Numbered from the stretch's first letter, positions 12,377-24,690 are shown. The stretch is DNA of 64,000 nt from Haliotis asinina (GCF_037392515.1 NC_090281.1:50782145-50846144), one strand, 5' to 3'. Translations and numbers: made by a program. The notes: a model not told the origin generated them from the sequence alone.

Positions 12377-13084
12377 ATCCACAGCAACATGAACGAAGCA
12401 TTTGATTCAAATGGCATCGTTTTCACAATGGCAAGTGCCAACTGCATCTGGGCAGACACGAACAAACTCTGTAAATCTGAACTTTAGCACTAGGGGTGAC
12501 TGTTCAAGGGGAAACAATTATTGCGATAGTGATAGTCTATTGCAACATACTATTGTGATAGCGATAGCGTATTTTGACCAACTACTCTAATACTATTGCA
12601 TTAGTTTTTCTGTCCTTGAATTGCATCATTTGAAGTACTTTACTAAATGAATGCATAGTTCATATGTATTAAAAAGTTGAAGTAGTTTCAGTCACTTTTA
12701 ATAAGTGACAAGAAACTTGAAGCTTAAGCAAACAGTTAACGGGTGACAAGGACAGATAACTCTGTATTGAACGAATGTGGTATTTCTTGTACTTATGACA
12801 AAAATCTTTACTTAACTATCGATAGGCACATATACTGTCGATCATTTAATAGTTTTTCGTTTCTGTCATCGATTAATTGTTATCAAATACTTAACAATTG
12901 CAAGCAGTCTACTGATAGTTCGATGCAGCGTTTCTGCCCTATTTACCACAGGCAGGTGTTCGCTGAAACACTGTCTACAACCGTGAGGATGACATCTGTA
13001 CCGACTCTACTTGACTCAACGTCGTCGGTTTAGCAGACAGCCCTCCAATACCTTCGCGACTTTGCAGTAACTGCACAGAACTGA
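12377..13084. other. Anonymous DNA
   Basis: Small patches of GATAGT/GATAGC repeats near 12525-12565. A 96-residue plus-strand ORF (12743-13033) is not recognised. Confidence 0.35.
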
Positions 13085-13225
13085 TGTCCTCATCACCCAC
13101 AAGCGTGTACATGTAACTGAACAATACGATCGCTAGTGTCCTCATCACTCACAAGCGTGTCCCTCATGTAACTGAACAGAACGCTCGCTGGTGTCCTCAT
13201 CACTCACAGGCTTGTACATGTTGAA
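13085..13225 (+). repeat. Tandem repeat, about 57 bp, 2.5 copies
   Basis: The phrase GTCCTCATCACTCACAAGCG, followed by ATGTAACTGAACA and CGCTCGCT, repeats twice and starts a third time before diverging. Confidence 0.75.
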
Positions 13226-13723
13226 AACTGACCTGACCTGAAAATATAAGGAGATATAGGACTGAACCACGTTTTTGACGACTCTTCTTGAGAGCTTTGG
13301 TTCGACCCGTCTGAAATATGCGTTTCTTTTTGGAATCAGAGGTGGTGTCATAACCTTCCAGCTCATTGACCACCGTCAAGCCAGCTGGAGATTGTCTGCT
13401 TAGCAAATTGTTTCCTTATTCTCATAATAGCAGAACTATCTGATGTCCCCATTTCTGTGTCCAGCAGACCGTATGTCCTCTTGAGATTCCAAACAATCGC
13501 AGTTCAATTTATACTTGACAGATTTACTTTGGAACTTTAATTCAAGCACTCTATGTTTCCTCATCTTTCGTGGGTTTTTTTCACATTTCAAACAACGATA
13601 ACCGCCCCGACTCTTAAACAAAATCCACTTTCAGAGAATGAGGGTTTACATGCACGCATTTCCCTCTAACACTCCGAGCAGCTGGAACCTTTGAAGGGTG
13701 AAGAAACTTAAAGGCCTAAAACT

Positions 13724-13876
13724 CGGGCGGGCGCACGTCACACGTCGCTAGCTACACGGATATATATGTAGGTTGTTTTTGACATTACACAACACAGTTT
13801 GTCGGGTGACAAAGAATTCATACCAGTGAACAGTCACTCTTCAGGGAAGGACGACTACACTTGGTAAGATGTCTAG
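13724..13876 (+). promoter_or_regulatory. Candidate promoter and first exon
   Basis: In order: a GC-box-like GGGCGGG (about 13725), two CACGTCA/CACGTCG motifs, a TATA element TATATATG (13761-13768), and about 100 bases on an ATG at 13869. The reading goes ATG TCT AG and then a perfect splice donor GTAAGT at 13877. This spacing is what a TATA promoter with a short first coding exon would show. No transcript evidence is available, so it stays a candidate. Confidence 0.35.
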
Positions 13877-14571
13877 GTAAGTGTTTAGTCAATATTACAT
13901 TCGGCTTTCCTAAGTGGGGCATTTCAATGTGGGAACGAGAAACATAGTTCTTGTTCCTTATCTGTCGGTCCCGTGGCGAAATGCTGTTTTTGTTTAAAAC
14001 ACGAATGAAAATGTTTTATGTGGCATGTATTTATCGACGGACATATAACGTCTATATTTTGAGGATAAGGACGTTTCGGGTATATTCTTACTCCTTCGAC
14101 AGGTGAATTTAAAACATCAGGAAGGCTGTATGAGTTTTGGGATGCTTTCCCTTGGTATGGGTGAACGTTCTCGACAGTTTTGACTGATAAGTATCTGTAT
14201 AGATCTATGCTCTCCTATACAGAAACTGGACATTATTTTGCGTAGTTGTTGTATACGTTATGAACGACGAAACAGGCGTGAGGCATCCACGAGAAAAGGA
14301 GACAACAAAAGCGAAGAAATCCAGCAGCCCTGAGCCCAGTGAGCCGTTACAAAGAAATATGGCGGACCCATGTATGATACACAGTCCAACGTCAGGCACA
14401 CAATCACATGTTCAGTTTTACCATAGGGATGTGTATTGCCCTAATTTCGTGTTTTATTTAGATATAATGCACATACTCTTCCGTATTGCGATACATATTG
14501 CAATATATTGTGAAAGAAGAGTTTTTGAAGATTTGTCCACTTACCTCTTAACTGAATCACAGTATATTTGA
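13869..14571 (+). CDS. Candidate two-exon small gene, unknown function
   Basis: Exon 1 would be 13869-13876 (ATG TCT AG) with donor GTAAGT. A pyrimidine-rich acceptor CTCTCCTATACAG ends at 14222. Joined across this intron the frame stays open from 14223 to the stop at 14569-14571, giving about 118 residues. The start has a short hydrophobic run (LFCVVVVYV), followed by a charged, Lys/Glu/Ser-rich stretch (about residues 20-50). It could be a weak signal peptide or an N-terminal anchor. I do not recognise a family. The true second exon could end earlier at an internal donor. The evidence is one good donor, one good acceptor and an open frame, so chance remains possible. Confidence 0.27.
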
Positions 14572-15029
14572 GTAATCATTGTGCATTGTTTAGCTTCCTT
14601 CAAAGTGAAAAAAGAAAAACGCTCTTCTGTTCATAGTTTAGTTTAAAGATCGACACTGACTGAATCACTGCAACAAAAAGGCATACATCTGACCTTTTTA
14701 CCCGATAAAATCCTACAAAGTACATATCGTACCCCGATGTAAAATGCACAAAATATCATTTTATTTTATTTTAAAATGACATGTAAATAAAATGGTGTCT
14801 GCCTTTGGACTGGTTGTTTTCAACATCCAGTGAAGCATATTATGACAAGCTTACACCTGCTGTAAAAGATGATTAACTATGTTTACGTGGAGTGTGCAAA
14901 CAATTCAATGTATAAAATGAAATAGTGAAAGTCCGTAAAATAAACGTGCACATAGTCAACTCAAAAACAGCTAATCGAAAGTTGTTTCGAACTCCGTGCA
15001 CTGCATGCGTCACATTATGACAAGGGCGG
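14572..15029. other. Anonymous AT-rich DNA
   Basis: Nothing recognised. Confidence 0.4.
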
Positions 15030-15245
15030 AAAATCATATGTCATATCAGCCCTAAGGGCAAAACTGCATACCAGCCCAATCTGCCCTAAGGCCGAAAATA
15101 CATACCAGCCATATCAGCCACTGGGCCTACAATCATTTCAGTCATATCAGCCCATGGGCCGGAAATGCTTATCAGCCATATCAGCCATATCAGCCCTGGA
15201 GCCGAAACTGCAAATCAGCCATATGAGCCCTAGGACCGAAACTCC
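15030..15245 (+). repeat. Imperfect tandem repeat built on CATATCAGCCCTAGGGCCGAAA
   Basis: About six variable units of roughly 35 bp alternate CATATCAGCC with CATACCAGCC and a CTAAGG(G)CCGAAA block. Units differ in length because of internal CATATCAGC duplications. Confidence 0.8.
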
Positions 15246-16359
15246 ACACCGTATTCCCCGGATACTATAACTGGTACGGAGTGAATACACGGAAACCCTC
15301 GAAACTTTAATAGACGGAGCCTATTATATTTTAGAACAACGGTTTTTGCGTCGTTTGCTCGAGGTGCTGTCCATCATGAAATGGCTCAAGAATTATTTCT
15401 AATCAAGGAGACGATGGTTTGGCTGCTCTTCCAGGCAGAATCATGGAGTTAAGGCAAAATTTAAACGATGAAAACACAGACCGGTTATCTAATGACACGG
15501 ATACTTTGTCATTGTTCGACCGTATAGAGAATGTCAACACCGTAAGAAAATATCCGAACGTGATCTGAAGTTGTTCTTGTGATATGGTAGTGGAGCGCTG
15601 ATACGATTGGCGAAATGAAAACTCTCATGTAATAACCTCATAAAAATATGGCTAAACTTTGATAAACCTATAGGATCCACCGGTAATGATATATTTTGTG
15701 CACTGGTTTGTCTCCCATCTCAGTTTACAACCTACAGCAAATTCTGATTTTGAACAATTTTGCGAGAGCTTTTTAGTCGATAATCAAACCTCAGATTAAA
15801 TGAACATTGTCACAGTTATTCTGATGGGCGATTTCAACAGCTGAACTCAACTCAAGAATGATTTCATAAGCAACGATGCACTTACTTCGCAATTCATGTA
15901 CAGCTCTCACTGATTCAGTGACTGTGTGCAAAATCGCACGTACCACACTATATTTTTTAATGAATATTTGATAGAATTTCCTGCCTATACAGTTTCATGA
16001 CTATGCTGCATCAGGGTTTCGTTTTGTTGTATCAGCAGTTTTCTCCCTTCACCTTTGTCATCTTCAATAATTGTGCCTGTATTTAGAGAAAAGGTGATAT
16101 CAGAGACCCAACTGACTATCGCAGTTTCAACCGTGTGAGTTGTTCACAGTTCTACAGATCTAATCTAAGACTTTTGTCTTGGTCATCAGAGAATAATGTA
16201 ATTGTCTTGGACATCAGAGAATTATGTAATAACCGACGCCTAGTTTGGTTTCCCATCGGATCTATACACAGTTGACGCTACATACTTTTATTCATGAAAG
16301 CAAATTGGGATTGGTGAACAAGCATTCCTCTTCATGTTAACAACGCTCCTATGCAAATT

Positions 16360-16415
16360 GTAACGCAACATGAACTGGGGGATTTGACGTCATCGATATT
16401 GACTACTGAATAAAT

Positions 16416-16470
<55 letters not shown>

Positions 16471-16492
16471 GCCCCAATTCATGTTGTATTTT
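16360..16492. repeat. Small inverted-repeat unit holding a (CA)n microsatellite
   Basis: An AC run of about 49 bases (16419-16467) is flanked on the left by CGCAACATGAACTGGGG (about 16365) and on the right by CCCCAATTCATGTTGT (about 16472), which are near reverse complements. It looks like a tiny foldback element whose centre became a microsatellite, lying inside the LINE. Confidence 0.55.
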
Positions 16493-16929
16493 CACAACAC
16501 ATTTTAGTCAAAAGAGCTTTAGTTTTATTAGAGCCTTTGACTCTGTGGACAGCCTTAAGCTTTGGTGTAGGCTATGACAGATATGGATAAGGGACAAGTA
16601 GTTGACTGTTATTCTTTGTATTTATTTAAATGTTAGGTCTTGTGTGTCAGTGAATGATTTTAATAGTCGGCGTATTGCAAGGCGAAGTGCTATCACTATC
16701 CTGTTTTCTTTATGCATTAATGATTTTGCAACTAAATGCATTTTGTTCAAGATGACTGCCCACCATATGAACACAAGCAGCACGGTGTAGCTTTGTTAAC
16801 GAAACTACTGACGTGCGTCAACGTTTGTTGGACTCTATTATTCTACAACGTGGGGATGGAAGTTAACACTATGAAATCTAAGATCGTTGTTTTCCGCAAT
16901 GGATCAAAAGTTAAAATAAAAGCTCATAT

Positions 16930-17192
16930 GACGACGTGCATTCAAGTGTATATGCGGCTGCTTGAACTAGTACTAGACTTAAGCTGCTTTACAATGAGAT
17001 ACTGAGATACCATGACGCAGTTAAACATGGCCATCCCACTAAGACACATTATTTTGACTCCGAGACGACAAGTCCTTGTTGTACCTATTAATGTCGACTA
17101 CGCTAATTTAACGTCTTTTGGTATGACGCCAACGGGGATCGAACCCGCTCAACGCTCTAACCATTACACGACAGAATCGGGCCATAATGGAA
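16930..17192 (-). repeat. tRNA-like SINE inserted in the LINE
   Basis: About 260 bases interrupt the LINE between RNGSKVKIK and the EIVDNFAYLGG block. Near its right end GGGATCGAACCC is, in reverse, a good B box, followed by CGCTCTAACCATTACACGAC, the reverse of an A-box region. It fits an antisense tRNA-derived SINE of a third sequence type. Confidence 0.5.
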
Positions 17193-17738
17193 GTAATATT
17201 GAAATTGTTGATAACTTTGCGTATTTGGGGGGATTATTTTTAATTATAATAATACATTGCTATAGCTGAAAAGACATAAAATGACCAGGGAAAAAAGCTC
17301 TGGTTGCTCTGGTAAATAAAATTAAGTCTCTATATTTTGATCCTGAAACTATGTTATCAGCATTTGATGCCTACGTTGGTTCTTTTTCACAGTCTATGCT
17401 ATGCATGAAAGGAGGGTATCAGTTATAACCTGAATAAGTTTGAAGATAAGTTTTACTTTATTTGGGTTTGACCTATATATATGTCAGAAATATCTTACAC
17501 TATATCACTGTAAAAAGCTGTCTGTCTTTACATTAATCCAGTTGTTTGGTTTAAGTAATGTTAAACAGTTATATAATCTTGGATAATATTTGTTTACTGC
17601 ATGTAGTATACAGAATTTACATTAAAAATAATTATGTGCATTCTCCATATTTATGTGCACATTTACCACCAAAAGTGTGAAAACCCGCCCATTTGTATCA
17701 GTTTATACTGCATTATTTTTTCTGTAACCTTTAAGTTG

Positions 17739-18013
17739 TGACCCGTGAAGGTCCCGGGGTAGAATAGGCCTTCAGCAACCCATGCTTGCCATAAAAGGCG
17801 ACTATGCTTGTCGTAAGAGGCGACTAACGGGATCGGGTGGTCAGACTAGCTGACTTGGTTGACACATGTCATCGGTTCCCAATTGCGCAGATCGATGCTC
17901 ATGTTGTTGATCACTGGATTGTCTGGTCCAGACTCGATTATTTACAGACCGTCGCCATATAGCTGGAATATTGCTAAGTGCGACGTAAAACTAAACCCAC
18001 TCACTCACTCACT
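17739..18013 (+). repeat. Family A repeat, near full length
   Basis: Starts with TGACCCGTGAAGGTCCCGGG, runs through TAGAATAGGCCTTCAGCAAC, GGCGACTAACGGGATCGGG, TTGACACATGTCATCGGTTC and CCATATAGCTGGAATATTGC, and ends in ACTCACTCACTCAC. This copy and 39053-39325 are the best consensus sources in the window. Confidence 0.95.
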
Positions 18014-19104
18014 TAAGTTGTAAATGTTAAGATTAATAAAGAACCAGATTGAATCGAAGTACATGTGAAGCAACAAAAGTGATGACATACATGGGAAGCC
18101 AGTAGTTAAAGGTTAATGGCAATGGACTGATAGACCTTATGGGGGCATCAATGGTGAGATAACAGTAGTGGAACTTGACTAGGGATGATTAAACACAATG
18201 ACATGAAAATGACAAAATGACATAAAAAATATAGACTCCCATGCGCCTGGCAGGTATTATCTGTGCTGGCTTCCATGTCATGTCACCTACATGACTATTG
18301 TTCTCTGGATTAATTCCGATTCTTAGTTGGTTATGGCTTAAGCAAACTTTATTCGTGTAAATAATGAGCAGGATTGGCAAACAAGGCAAAGGCTTATTTT
18401 AATGCCGTTACATTACAAAACCATCGATTACATACATGTATCTGAGACATCAACAGAAACACAAAAAAATATTCAAATGACAATGAATTGGGTCAAACGG
18501 AATAGATTCATTTACAGTAGGTTTATAGTTGCGTATGACTTTTCATATCGGTATATTTAATTTACTTCTTAAATCTTGATTCCACAAGGCTTATATACTC
18601 TTAAAATGTTGGGGAACTCCATTTGTTTTATTTACGATTAAGAACATTTAGGAGATTTATCGGAGTCAATAAATGTTCATATGATATTATTGAATGTTTT
18701 GAGAGTGCATCACCATCTACACTTCCTTACAACCGTAGAATGTAGTCGCCTTTGAAGGATGATTGGTGTATGGCATGTAATTTTCATGTATACGATGTCT
18801 TGACATAATGACGCCGTTTAAAGAAGTCAAACAATAAACAAATTTAACAATTTCTGCAGTCCTCCGCCTTGATAAGCTGGAACATTGCTAAAAGCGGCGT
18901 AAAACCATACTGACTCACTCATTGGTTGAACTAATATTAATATGCCTTGATGAACACTCTATTTGAACGTTCGCCCCTATTTTGCCATTACAATACAACA
19001 TGATTTCATTATAGTTTGTTTCGAAGTTATAACTATTGCTTTGATATGAGTCATCTAGGATCGACAGTTTGTGATGTGTTGCACCTGTACTCTGTGTATA
19101 TCAA
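18014..19104. other. Anonymous DNA with one repeat tail
   Basis: About 18878-18932 is a tail piece of family A or B (AGCTGGAACATTGCTAAAAG, CGTAAAACC, ACTCACTC). Nothing else recognised. Confidence 0.45.
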
Positions 19105-19320
19105 GATCCGGGTTAGAACTGGTTTTATGTAACCCATGCTTGTCGTAAGGCGCGGCTACCGGGATCAGGTGGTCAGGTTCGCCGACTTGGTTGACACAGG
19201 TCATCATATCTCATTTGCGTAGATTGATGCTCATTCTCCTGATCACTGGATTGTGACTCGATTATTTACAGACCGCAGTCATAACGCTGGAAAACTGCTG
19301 TGTGCAGCGTTAGACAACCA
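19105..19320 (+). repeat. Family A repeat, degraded
   Basis: AACCCATGCTTGTCGTAAGG, GGTCAGGTTCGCCGACTTGG and TTTACAGACCGCAGTCATA are recognisable. The tail has decayed. Confidence 0.82.
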
Positions 19321-19860
19321 ACTGTTTTAGTCGTGATTAATATACTTCACAACTTCCACATGCTGCATGTTGTAACTGGTTTTCAGACACTAAACACAAT
19401 ATTGTTATCATATCAACAAAAACTACAGCTGACTTAAAATGTTAATGTCGCGTGAATAATTGCAGTCTTTAGAAATACACCAGTTAACCATGATCAAAAC
19501 ACAATTTATGTCGTACAAACGTCTTTTGTTTGGTGTCTCTAAATAGCATAGAATGCACAATGACACAGCAAGCACAAAGCAAGTTATCTGTTCCCCATCG
19601 TTTAGGAATAGATTATCTCCGAAGCAAACATCTGACGAAGTATGCGAATACTAGCTGATGTTATATTGTCTGTTCGCCAGCAAGTGAATATCGTATTGCT
19701 TTCTCTATAATCACATTTGTCATTCATGTAAAATTGTCAGTTCATTCATGATTTACATGAGTGCAGACTATCAAGCCGTGATAACCACTCTAAGACCTGT
19801 GTGCTCTAAATCATTGGAGATTTAAAACATACCGCAGCTTCGATCTATTTTGTAGCACCC

Positions 19861-21390
19861 TTATAACAGCCTTATGGTACTGTTTCAATCCATTTGGTAG
19901 CACCTTTCTAACAGTCCTACGGTACTATTACGATCTATTTTGTAACACCCTTCTACCGGCCTTATGGTACTGTTTCGCTCTATTTTCTAACATCCTTCTA
20001 ACAGCCTTATGGTACTGTCTCGATTTATTTTGTAACACCCTTCTAACAGCCTTATGGTACTGTTTCGATTTATTTTGTAACACCCTTCTAACAGCCTTAT
20101 GGTACTATTTCGATCTATTTTGTAACACCCTTCTAACAGCCTTATGGTACTGTTTCGCTCTATTTTGTAACACCCTTCTAACAGCCTTATGGCACTGTTT
20201 CGGTCTATTTTGTAGCATCCTTCTAACAGCCTTATGGTACTGTTTCGATCTATTTTGTAACACCCTTCTAACAGCCTTATGGTACTGTTTCGATCTATTT
20301 TGTAACACCCTTCTAACAGCCTTATGGTACTGTTTCGATCTATTTTGTAACACCCTTCTAACAGCCTTATGGTACTGTTTCGATCTATTTTGTAACACCC
20401 TTCTAACAGCCTTATGGTACTGTTTCGATCTATTTTGTAACACCCTTCTAACAGCCTTATGGTACTGTTTCGATCTATTTTGTAACACCCATCTAACAGC
20501 CTTATGGCACTGTTTCGATCTATTTTGTAGCATCCTTCTAACAGCCTTATGGTACTGTTTCGATCTATTTTGTAACACCCATCTAACAGCCTTATGGTAC
20601 TGTTTCGATCTATTTTGTAACACCCTTCTAACAGCCTTATGGTACTGTTTCGATCTATTTTGTAGCATCCTTCTAACAGCCTTATGGTACTGTTTCGATC
20701 TATTTTGTAACACCCATCTAACAGCCTTATGGTACTGTTTCGATCTATTTTGTAACACCCTTCTAACAGCCTTATGGTACTGTTTCGATCTATTTTGTAG
20801 CATCCTTCTAACAGCCTTATGGTACTGTTTCGATCTATTTTGTAACACCCATCTAACAGCCTTATGGTACTGTTTCGATCTATTTTGTAACACCCTTCTA
20901 ACAGCCTTATGGTACTGTTTCGATCTATTTTGTAACACCCATCTAACAGCCTTATGGTACTGTTTCGATCTATTTTGTAACACCCATCTAACAGCCTTAT
21001 GGTACTGTTTCGGTCTATTTTGTAACACTCTTCTAACAGCCGTATGGTACTGTTTCGATCTATTTTGTAGCATCCTTCTAACAGCCTTATGGTACTGTTT
21101 CGATCTATTTTGTAACACCCTTCTAACAGCCTTATGGTACTGTTTCGATCTATTTTGTAACACCCTTCTAACAGCCTTATGGTACTGTTTCGATCCATTT
21201 TGTAACACCCATCTAACAGCCTTATGGTACTGTTTCGGTCTATTTTGTAACACTCTTCTAACAGCCTTATGGTACTGTTTCGATCTATTTTGTAACACCC
21301 TTCTAACAGCCTTATGGTACTGTTTCGATTTATTTTGTAACACCCTTCTAACAGCCTCATGGTACTGTTTCGATCTATTTTGTAACACCT
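19861..21390. repeat. 45-bp minisatellite, 34 units in perfect register
   Basis: The unit TTCTAACAGCCTTATGGTAC plus TGTTTCGATCTATTTTGTAACACCC (45 bp) fits exactly 34 times with no insertion or deletion. The first three or four units at the left are the most diverged; the centre is nearly uniform, as unequal exchange predicts. Three unit types recur: TAACACCCTTCTA, TAGCATCCTTCTA and TAACACCCATCTA. Between about 20440 and 20845 they cycle in the same order three times, a 135-bp higher-order repeat. Because 45 is divisible by 3 and the unit lacks stops in two minus frames, long ORFs of 473 and 427 residues appear; I do not read them as genes. Confidence 0.97.
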
Positions 21391-22668
21391 TGGAACGACA
21401 ATGATCACGATCGCTACAATAGTCTCGGATAGAAGTGTAATCTTATTTTCTAAATATCCCTGAGGTCACTGGTCTGTGGTCTCTCTTATCATAAAAGGTT
21501 TATGTACCGTCAACATCAAAGGATATCCATGAGTGACTCATCCACGAAATTTTCATTGGTTGGTTGAACACAGCTCCACCATAGGGCAATGAAGCATTAA
21601 CATGAAATTGGTGTCGCATGACACTATGATATTATCTCTCATGTTCATCAGTTAACAAAAGCGACACAGTCTTGCCTTTAATCACAATATGTGTCTCCTA
21701 GACTGCATGTCTTTAACCTCTCTAAAATGAATCACCAGTAAACGGTAATGACACGGATGCCCGAGGAAGGTCGAGATGACGTCGTCCCACATATCGGATA
21801 CTCAAGGAACTCACTCAAGAGGACACCTGGGGACTCACATAGGGGATCGCGTGGGATAACATGATTGCAGCTGCTACGTCAAATCTGGAAATGCTGTCTT
21901 CGCCCCCCAAACCTTATAAATAGTCTGATCCCGGATGCTCAAAACCTGACGAAATATCCCCTGAAAACAGAGGTAGCTTGTGATCTCTTGACTATTTGTT
22001 TTTCTTGTTTTGTTATTTCATATCTGTCATTTTAAATTATTGAATGTTTCTACGCATACTTGATTATCTGGTTAGTGTACTAGTTGTTTCGAAACTACAT
22101 GTATACGGCTGAATTTTTGTATTTCACTTTTTTATAAAATCAACATATAGTGAATAGTGCATTTCACAACGTCAAGAAGTTTCCTGGATTTTTCATAATG
22201 ATCTTTCAAATGTCCCAAGACTTTTATAATAAACAGCTAAATACAAAACAACTTAACTAGAAAGACATACGGCATGAAGACCAAAATGGTAGAAATGATG
22301 GTTATATGGCTGAGATATTGCCGATGTGACGTTAGATTTTAATTTTTAGTTCGGATTTTTTTACACTAATATTCGGGTGCAAAACGTTTGCATCGTGTTC
22401 GTTACATGAAACGCACGTACCAGTAACACACAGGTCGAGTACCGGAAGCGAATGGAAAATTAATGTGAAACCAACGAATGTTGTCATTGGTATTCTTTTT
22501 CAAACGAGAGATAAAATGTGGTAAAATTGTCTAAAAACTCAACCAAGCAGTTAAATTTTGACACGAAATGTGCCAGAAGCATGGCAGATGATCATCGGTA
22601 TTCTCTAAAACCCAACCAAACACCTTCACATGGAGAACGTACGGCAGGACACAGTGTCCAAAACTGTG
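21391..22668. other. Anonymous DNA
   Basis: No gene, repeat family or RNA signal recognised. Confidence 0.4.
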
Positions 22669-22832
22669 AGTGAGTATGATTTTACTTCGCTTTCAGCAAT
22701 ATTCCAGCAATATCACTGCGGGGGACATCAGAAATGGATTTCACACATTCTACCCATATGGGGAATCGAACCCAGGTCTTCGGCGTGACAAGCGAACGCT
22801 TCAACCACAAGGCTACTCCGCAGCCCCCGAAA
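22669..22832 (-). repeat. SINE family B, near full length
   Basis: In reverse it reads as a tRNA-like head with CGTTCGCTTGTCACGCCG and B box GGGTTCGATTCC, body GAAATCCATTTCTGATGTCC, and tail TGCTGAAAGCGAAGTAAAAT ending in CTCACTCAC. It is the clearest full copy on this strand. Confidence 0.88.
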
Positions 22833-23772
22833 CCAAAGCCCTAATCCGACAATGCTATGAAAGATGACACTAATGCACATCACTAGCCACACAATCAGTG
22901 CTGTTAAATCTCTTCAAAAACACAAACTATATGACTGTTCCACCATTCATCACTAACGAAACAGTCAGTGTAGCTAATGAAAGAAAATATAGCTTTACAG
23001 ATTCACCATAATAGGTAACCAATTTACATTCAGTCGTGGGAATGCTTCAGCCAGACAAATCAATAAAATGTTTGTTCAAAGTATTTGACATAGGGAATGT
23101 ATCTAAACAAAAGCTGACGAATCTGGTTACCGCGGGGGACAGGAGCTAGCTTGGCGAACAGACAATTGCATCATTGTGATTTGCACACCTATTGTTTAAT
23201 GGTTGTGTACATATTAATGTTTGGACGTTATCATTTGGATCGGTTATTGGATCAGGCTTTGTACATTGTGAAAAATGGCTAGCGTTCGTAACAGTGGTCG
23301 ACTGGCACCGACGGTTCGTGCTGTGATGGATTCATGCCAACGACTCTTGATGTTGGAATGCATATCAACCACTCAGGGGTTGTTTAAATAGTAAATTTGC
23401 TCCTTTACTAAAATATCACACATATAAATTCGCTCTTTCAGTGTCAGTATTTGCCCATTGGGGCAAATGTCAGAAAAAAACACCCAAAAACAAACAAACC
23501 GTCTGGCATATGTGACTGTGTGCCAGAGGTCCCGACAATATACATAACTTGGCTTGCTTTTAACAACTAATTTATCTTCTGAACTCGACCAGGGACCGTC
23601 AGTCGCGACATGCATGTACGAGTTCCTAATTACCACATGGGTTCGATATATTGAATGATTTATAACTGGAATTAAACTGTGGCTAGACAGATGCACATCA
23701 AACAAAACTAATACCACATGGACACAGTAACCGCGTCTCAGCTTTAGAAACTGTGAAACACTAAAGTCAGTG
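22833..23772. other. Anonymous DNA upstream of the channel gene
   Basis: No gene recognised. The 180-residue minus-strand ORF 23373-23915 runs into the family A repeat and has no motif. Confidence 0.4.
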
Positions 23773-24052
23773 AGTAAGTTTAGTTTTACGCCGCACTCAG
23801 GAATTTTCCAGCTATATGGTGGCGGTCTGTAAATAATCGGGTCTGGACCAGACAATCCAGTGATCAACAACGTGACCATCGATCTGCGCAACTGGAAACC
23901 GATGACATGTGTCAACCAAGTCAGCGAGCCTGACCACCCAATCCCGTTAGTTACCTCTTACGATAAGCCTTGTCTTTTACGAATTGCCTTTTATGGCAAG
24001 CATGGGTTGCTGAAGGCCTATTCTAGCCCGGACCTTCACGGGTCAAACACTA
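23773..24052 (-). repeat. Family A repeat, near full length
   Basis: Complete from TGAGTAAGTTTAGTTTTACG to CCCGGACCTTCACGGGTCA, the mirror of the 17739-18013 copy. It lies about 480 bases upstream of the first coding exon of the channel gene. Confidence 0.94.
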
Positions 24053-24528
24053 AAGAGTAATGAAAGAAAAACTTTCATGCCACTGCCATGACGCCTTTAT
24101 TTAGTTTAGATGAATCGATTACTTTAAAATATATTTTGTTTCTATCTCTAGTAAGTACACTCCGATAATAACGAATTATAATTGATTATAAGTCGTTATA
24201 ACCGCATTTTGACTGGAATACACAACAGGACCAAACATCAGTCAGATCGTTTTTTTTACATTCGTTCGTGCTTACCTCCTTTTGATGTAGGATTCATCTC
24301 CTTCAAATACAACGTTTTATATAAGCCTGTGACCTTTCATGCAATAAATAAAATTCAACAGAATTTATTGATCGAATGTAGGGATTGTTCACACAAGAAC
24401 ACAATACATCGATATTGTACTATACAGCATTCGCTTACAATCCAATACAGAAATGCCTTAACCCCAGGACACAAACATTCAATTTTTATTCTCAAAACAA
24501 TGACGTGCATTTTGTGGTCTGCTTGCAG

Positions 24529-24690
24529 GACATTGAGCGGAGACGGGATGACTCGGACCGAGAAAACTGACGCGGAAGTAGTTGCACCGAACTACAAACT
24601 CAGAGATCTGTGGGCGGAGTTTTGTCAGACAACCGCGATTCATGGATTCAATAAGATCACGAGGCGCAATCGTCGATTCACCTTTCGAGG
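24529..24690 (+). CDS. Channel gene 1, coding exon 1
   Basis: Encodes residues 1-47 and two bases of codon 48. The ATG at 24548 is chosen because a pyrimidine-rich acceptor (TCTGCTTGCAG) ends at 24528, so 24529-24547 would be 5' UTR of an exon joined to an upstream untranslated exon not located here. YKLRDLWAEFC and TTAIHGFNKI match the cytosolic N-terminus of the family. The donor is GTAGGT at 24691. An upstream ATG at 24500 in the same frame is possible if the acceptor is not used. Confidence 0.85.

Larger units (their letters stand above)
15600..17560 (+). mobile_element. Degenerate non-LTR retrotransposon (LINE), endonuclease and RT
   Basis: Motifs appear in the right order on the plus strand. 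An endonuclease piece ILMGDFN lies at about 15818-15838. RT motif A AFDSVD lies at about 16533-16550. A decayed NVRSCVSVNDF and ILFSLCINDF lie at about 16630-16733, and an altered FVQDDC where FADD is expected is at about 16740. IVVFRNGS is at about 16880-16902, EIVDNFAYLGG at about 17203-17232, and ALVALVNKIKSLYFDPETML with SAFDAYVGS at about 17300-17385. The frame changes many times and stops are frequent, so it is an old dead copy. A SINE-like block (about 16930-17192) and a CA microsatellite (16419-16467) interrupt it. The C-terminal AFDAYVGS block is common in invertebrate CR1/L2-like or related clades; I do not fix the clade. Confidence 0.8.

Noticed and set aside
19861-21390. CRISPR-like array
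   Set aside because: Units are contiguous with no unique spacers, and the DNA is animal. The same holds for the 126-, 46-, 35- and 25-bp arrays.
19987-21408. A 473-residue minus-strand ORF of 15-residue repeats as a repeat-protein gene
   Set aside because: The 45-bp unit is divisible by three and lacks stops in two minus frames, so both frames give long ORFs. No start context, unique flanking coding sequence or codon-level constraint is visible.
22669-22832. A tRNA gene, from good A and B boxes
   Set aside because: It has the SINE body and tail, recurs many times, and does not fold as a full cloverleaf from what can be read.
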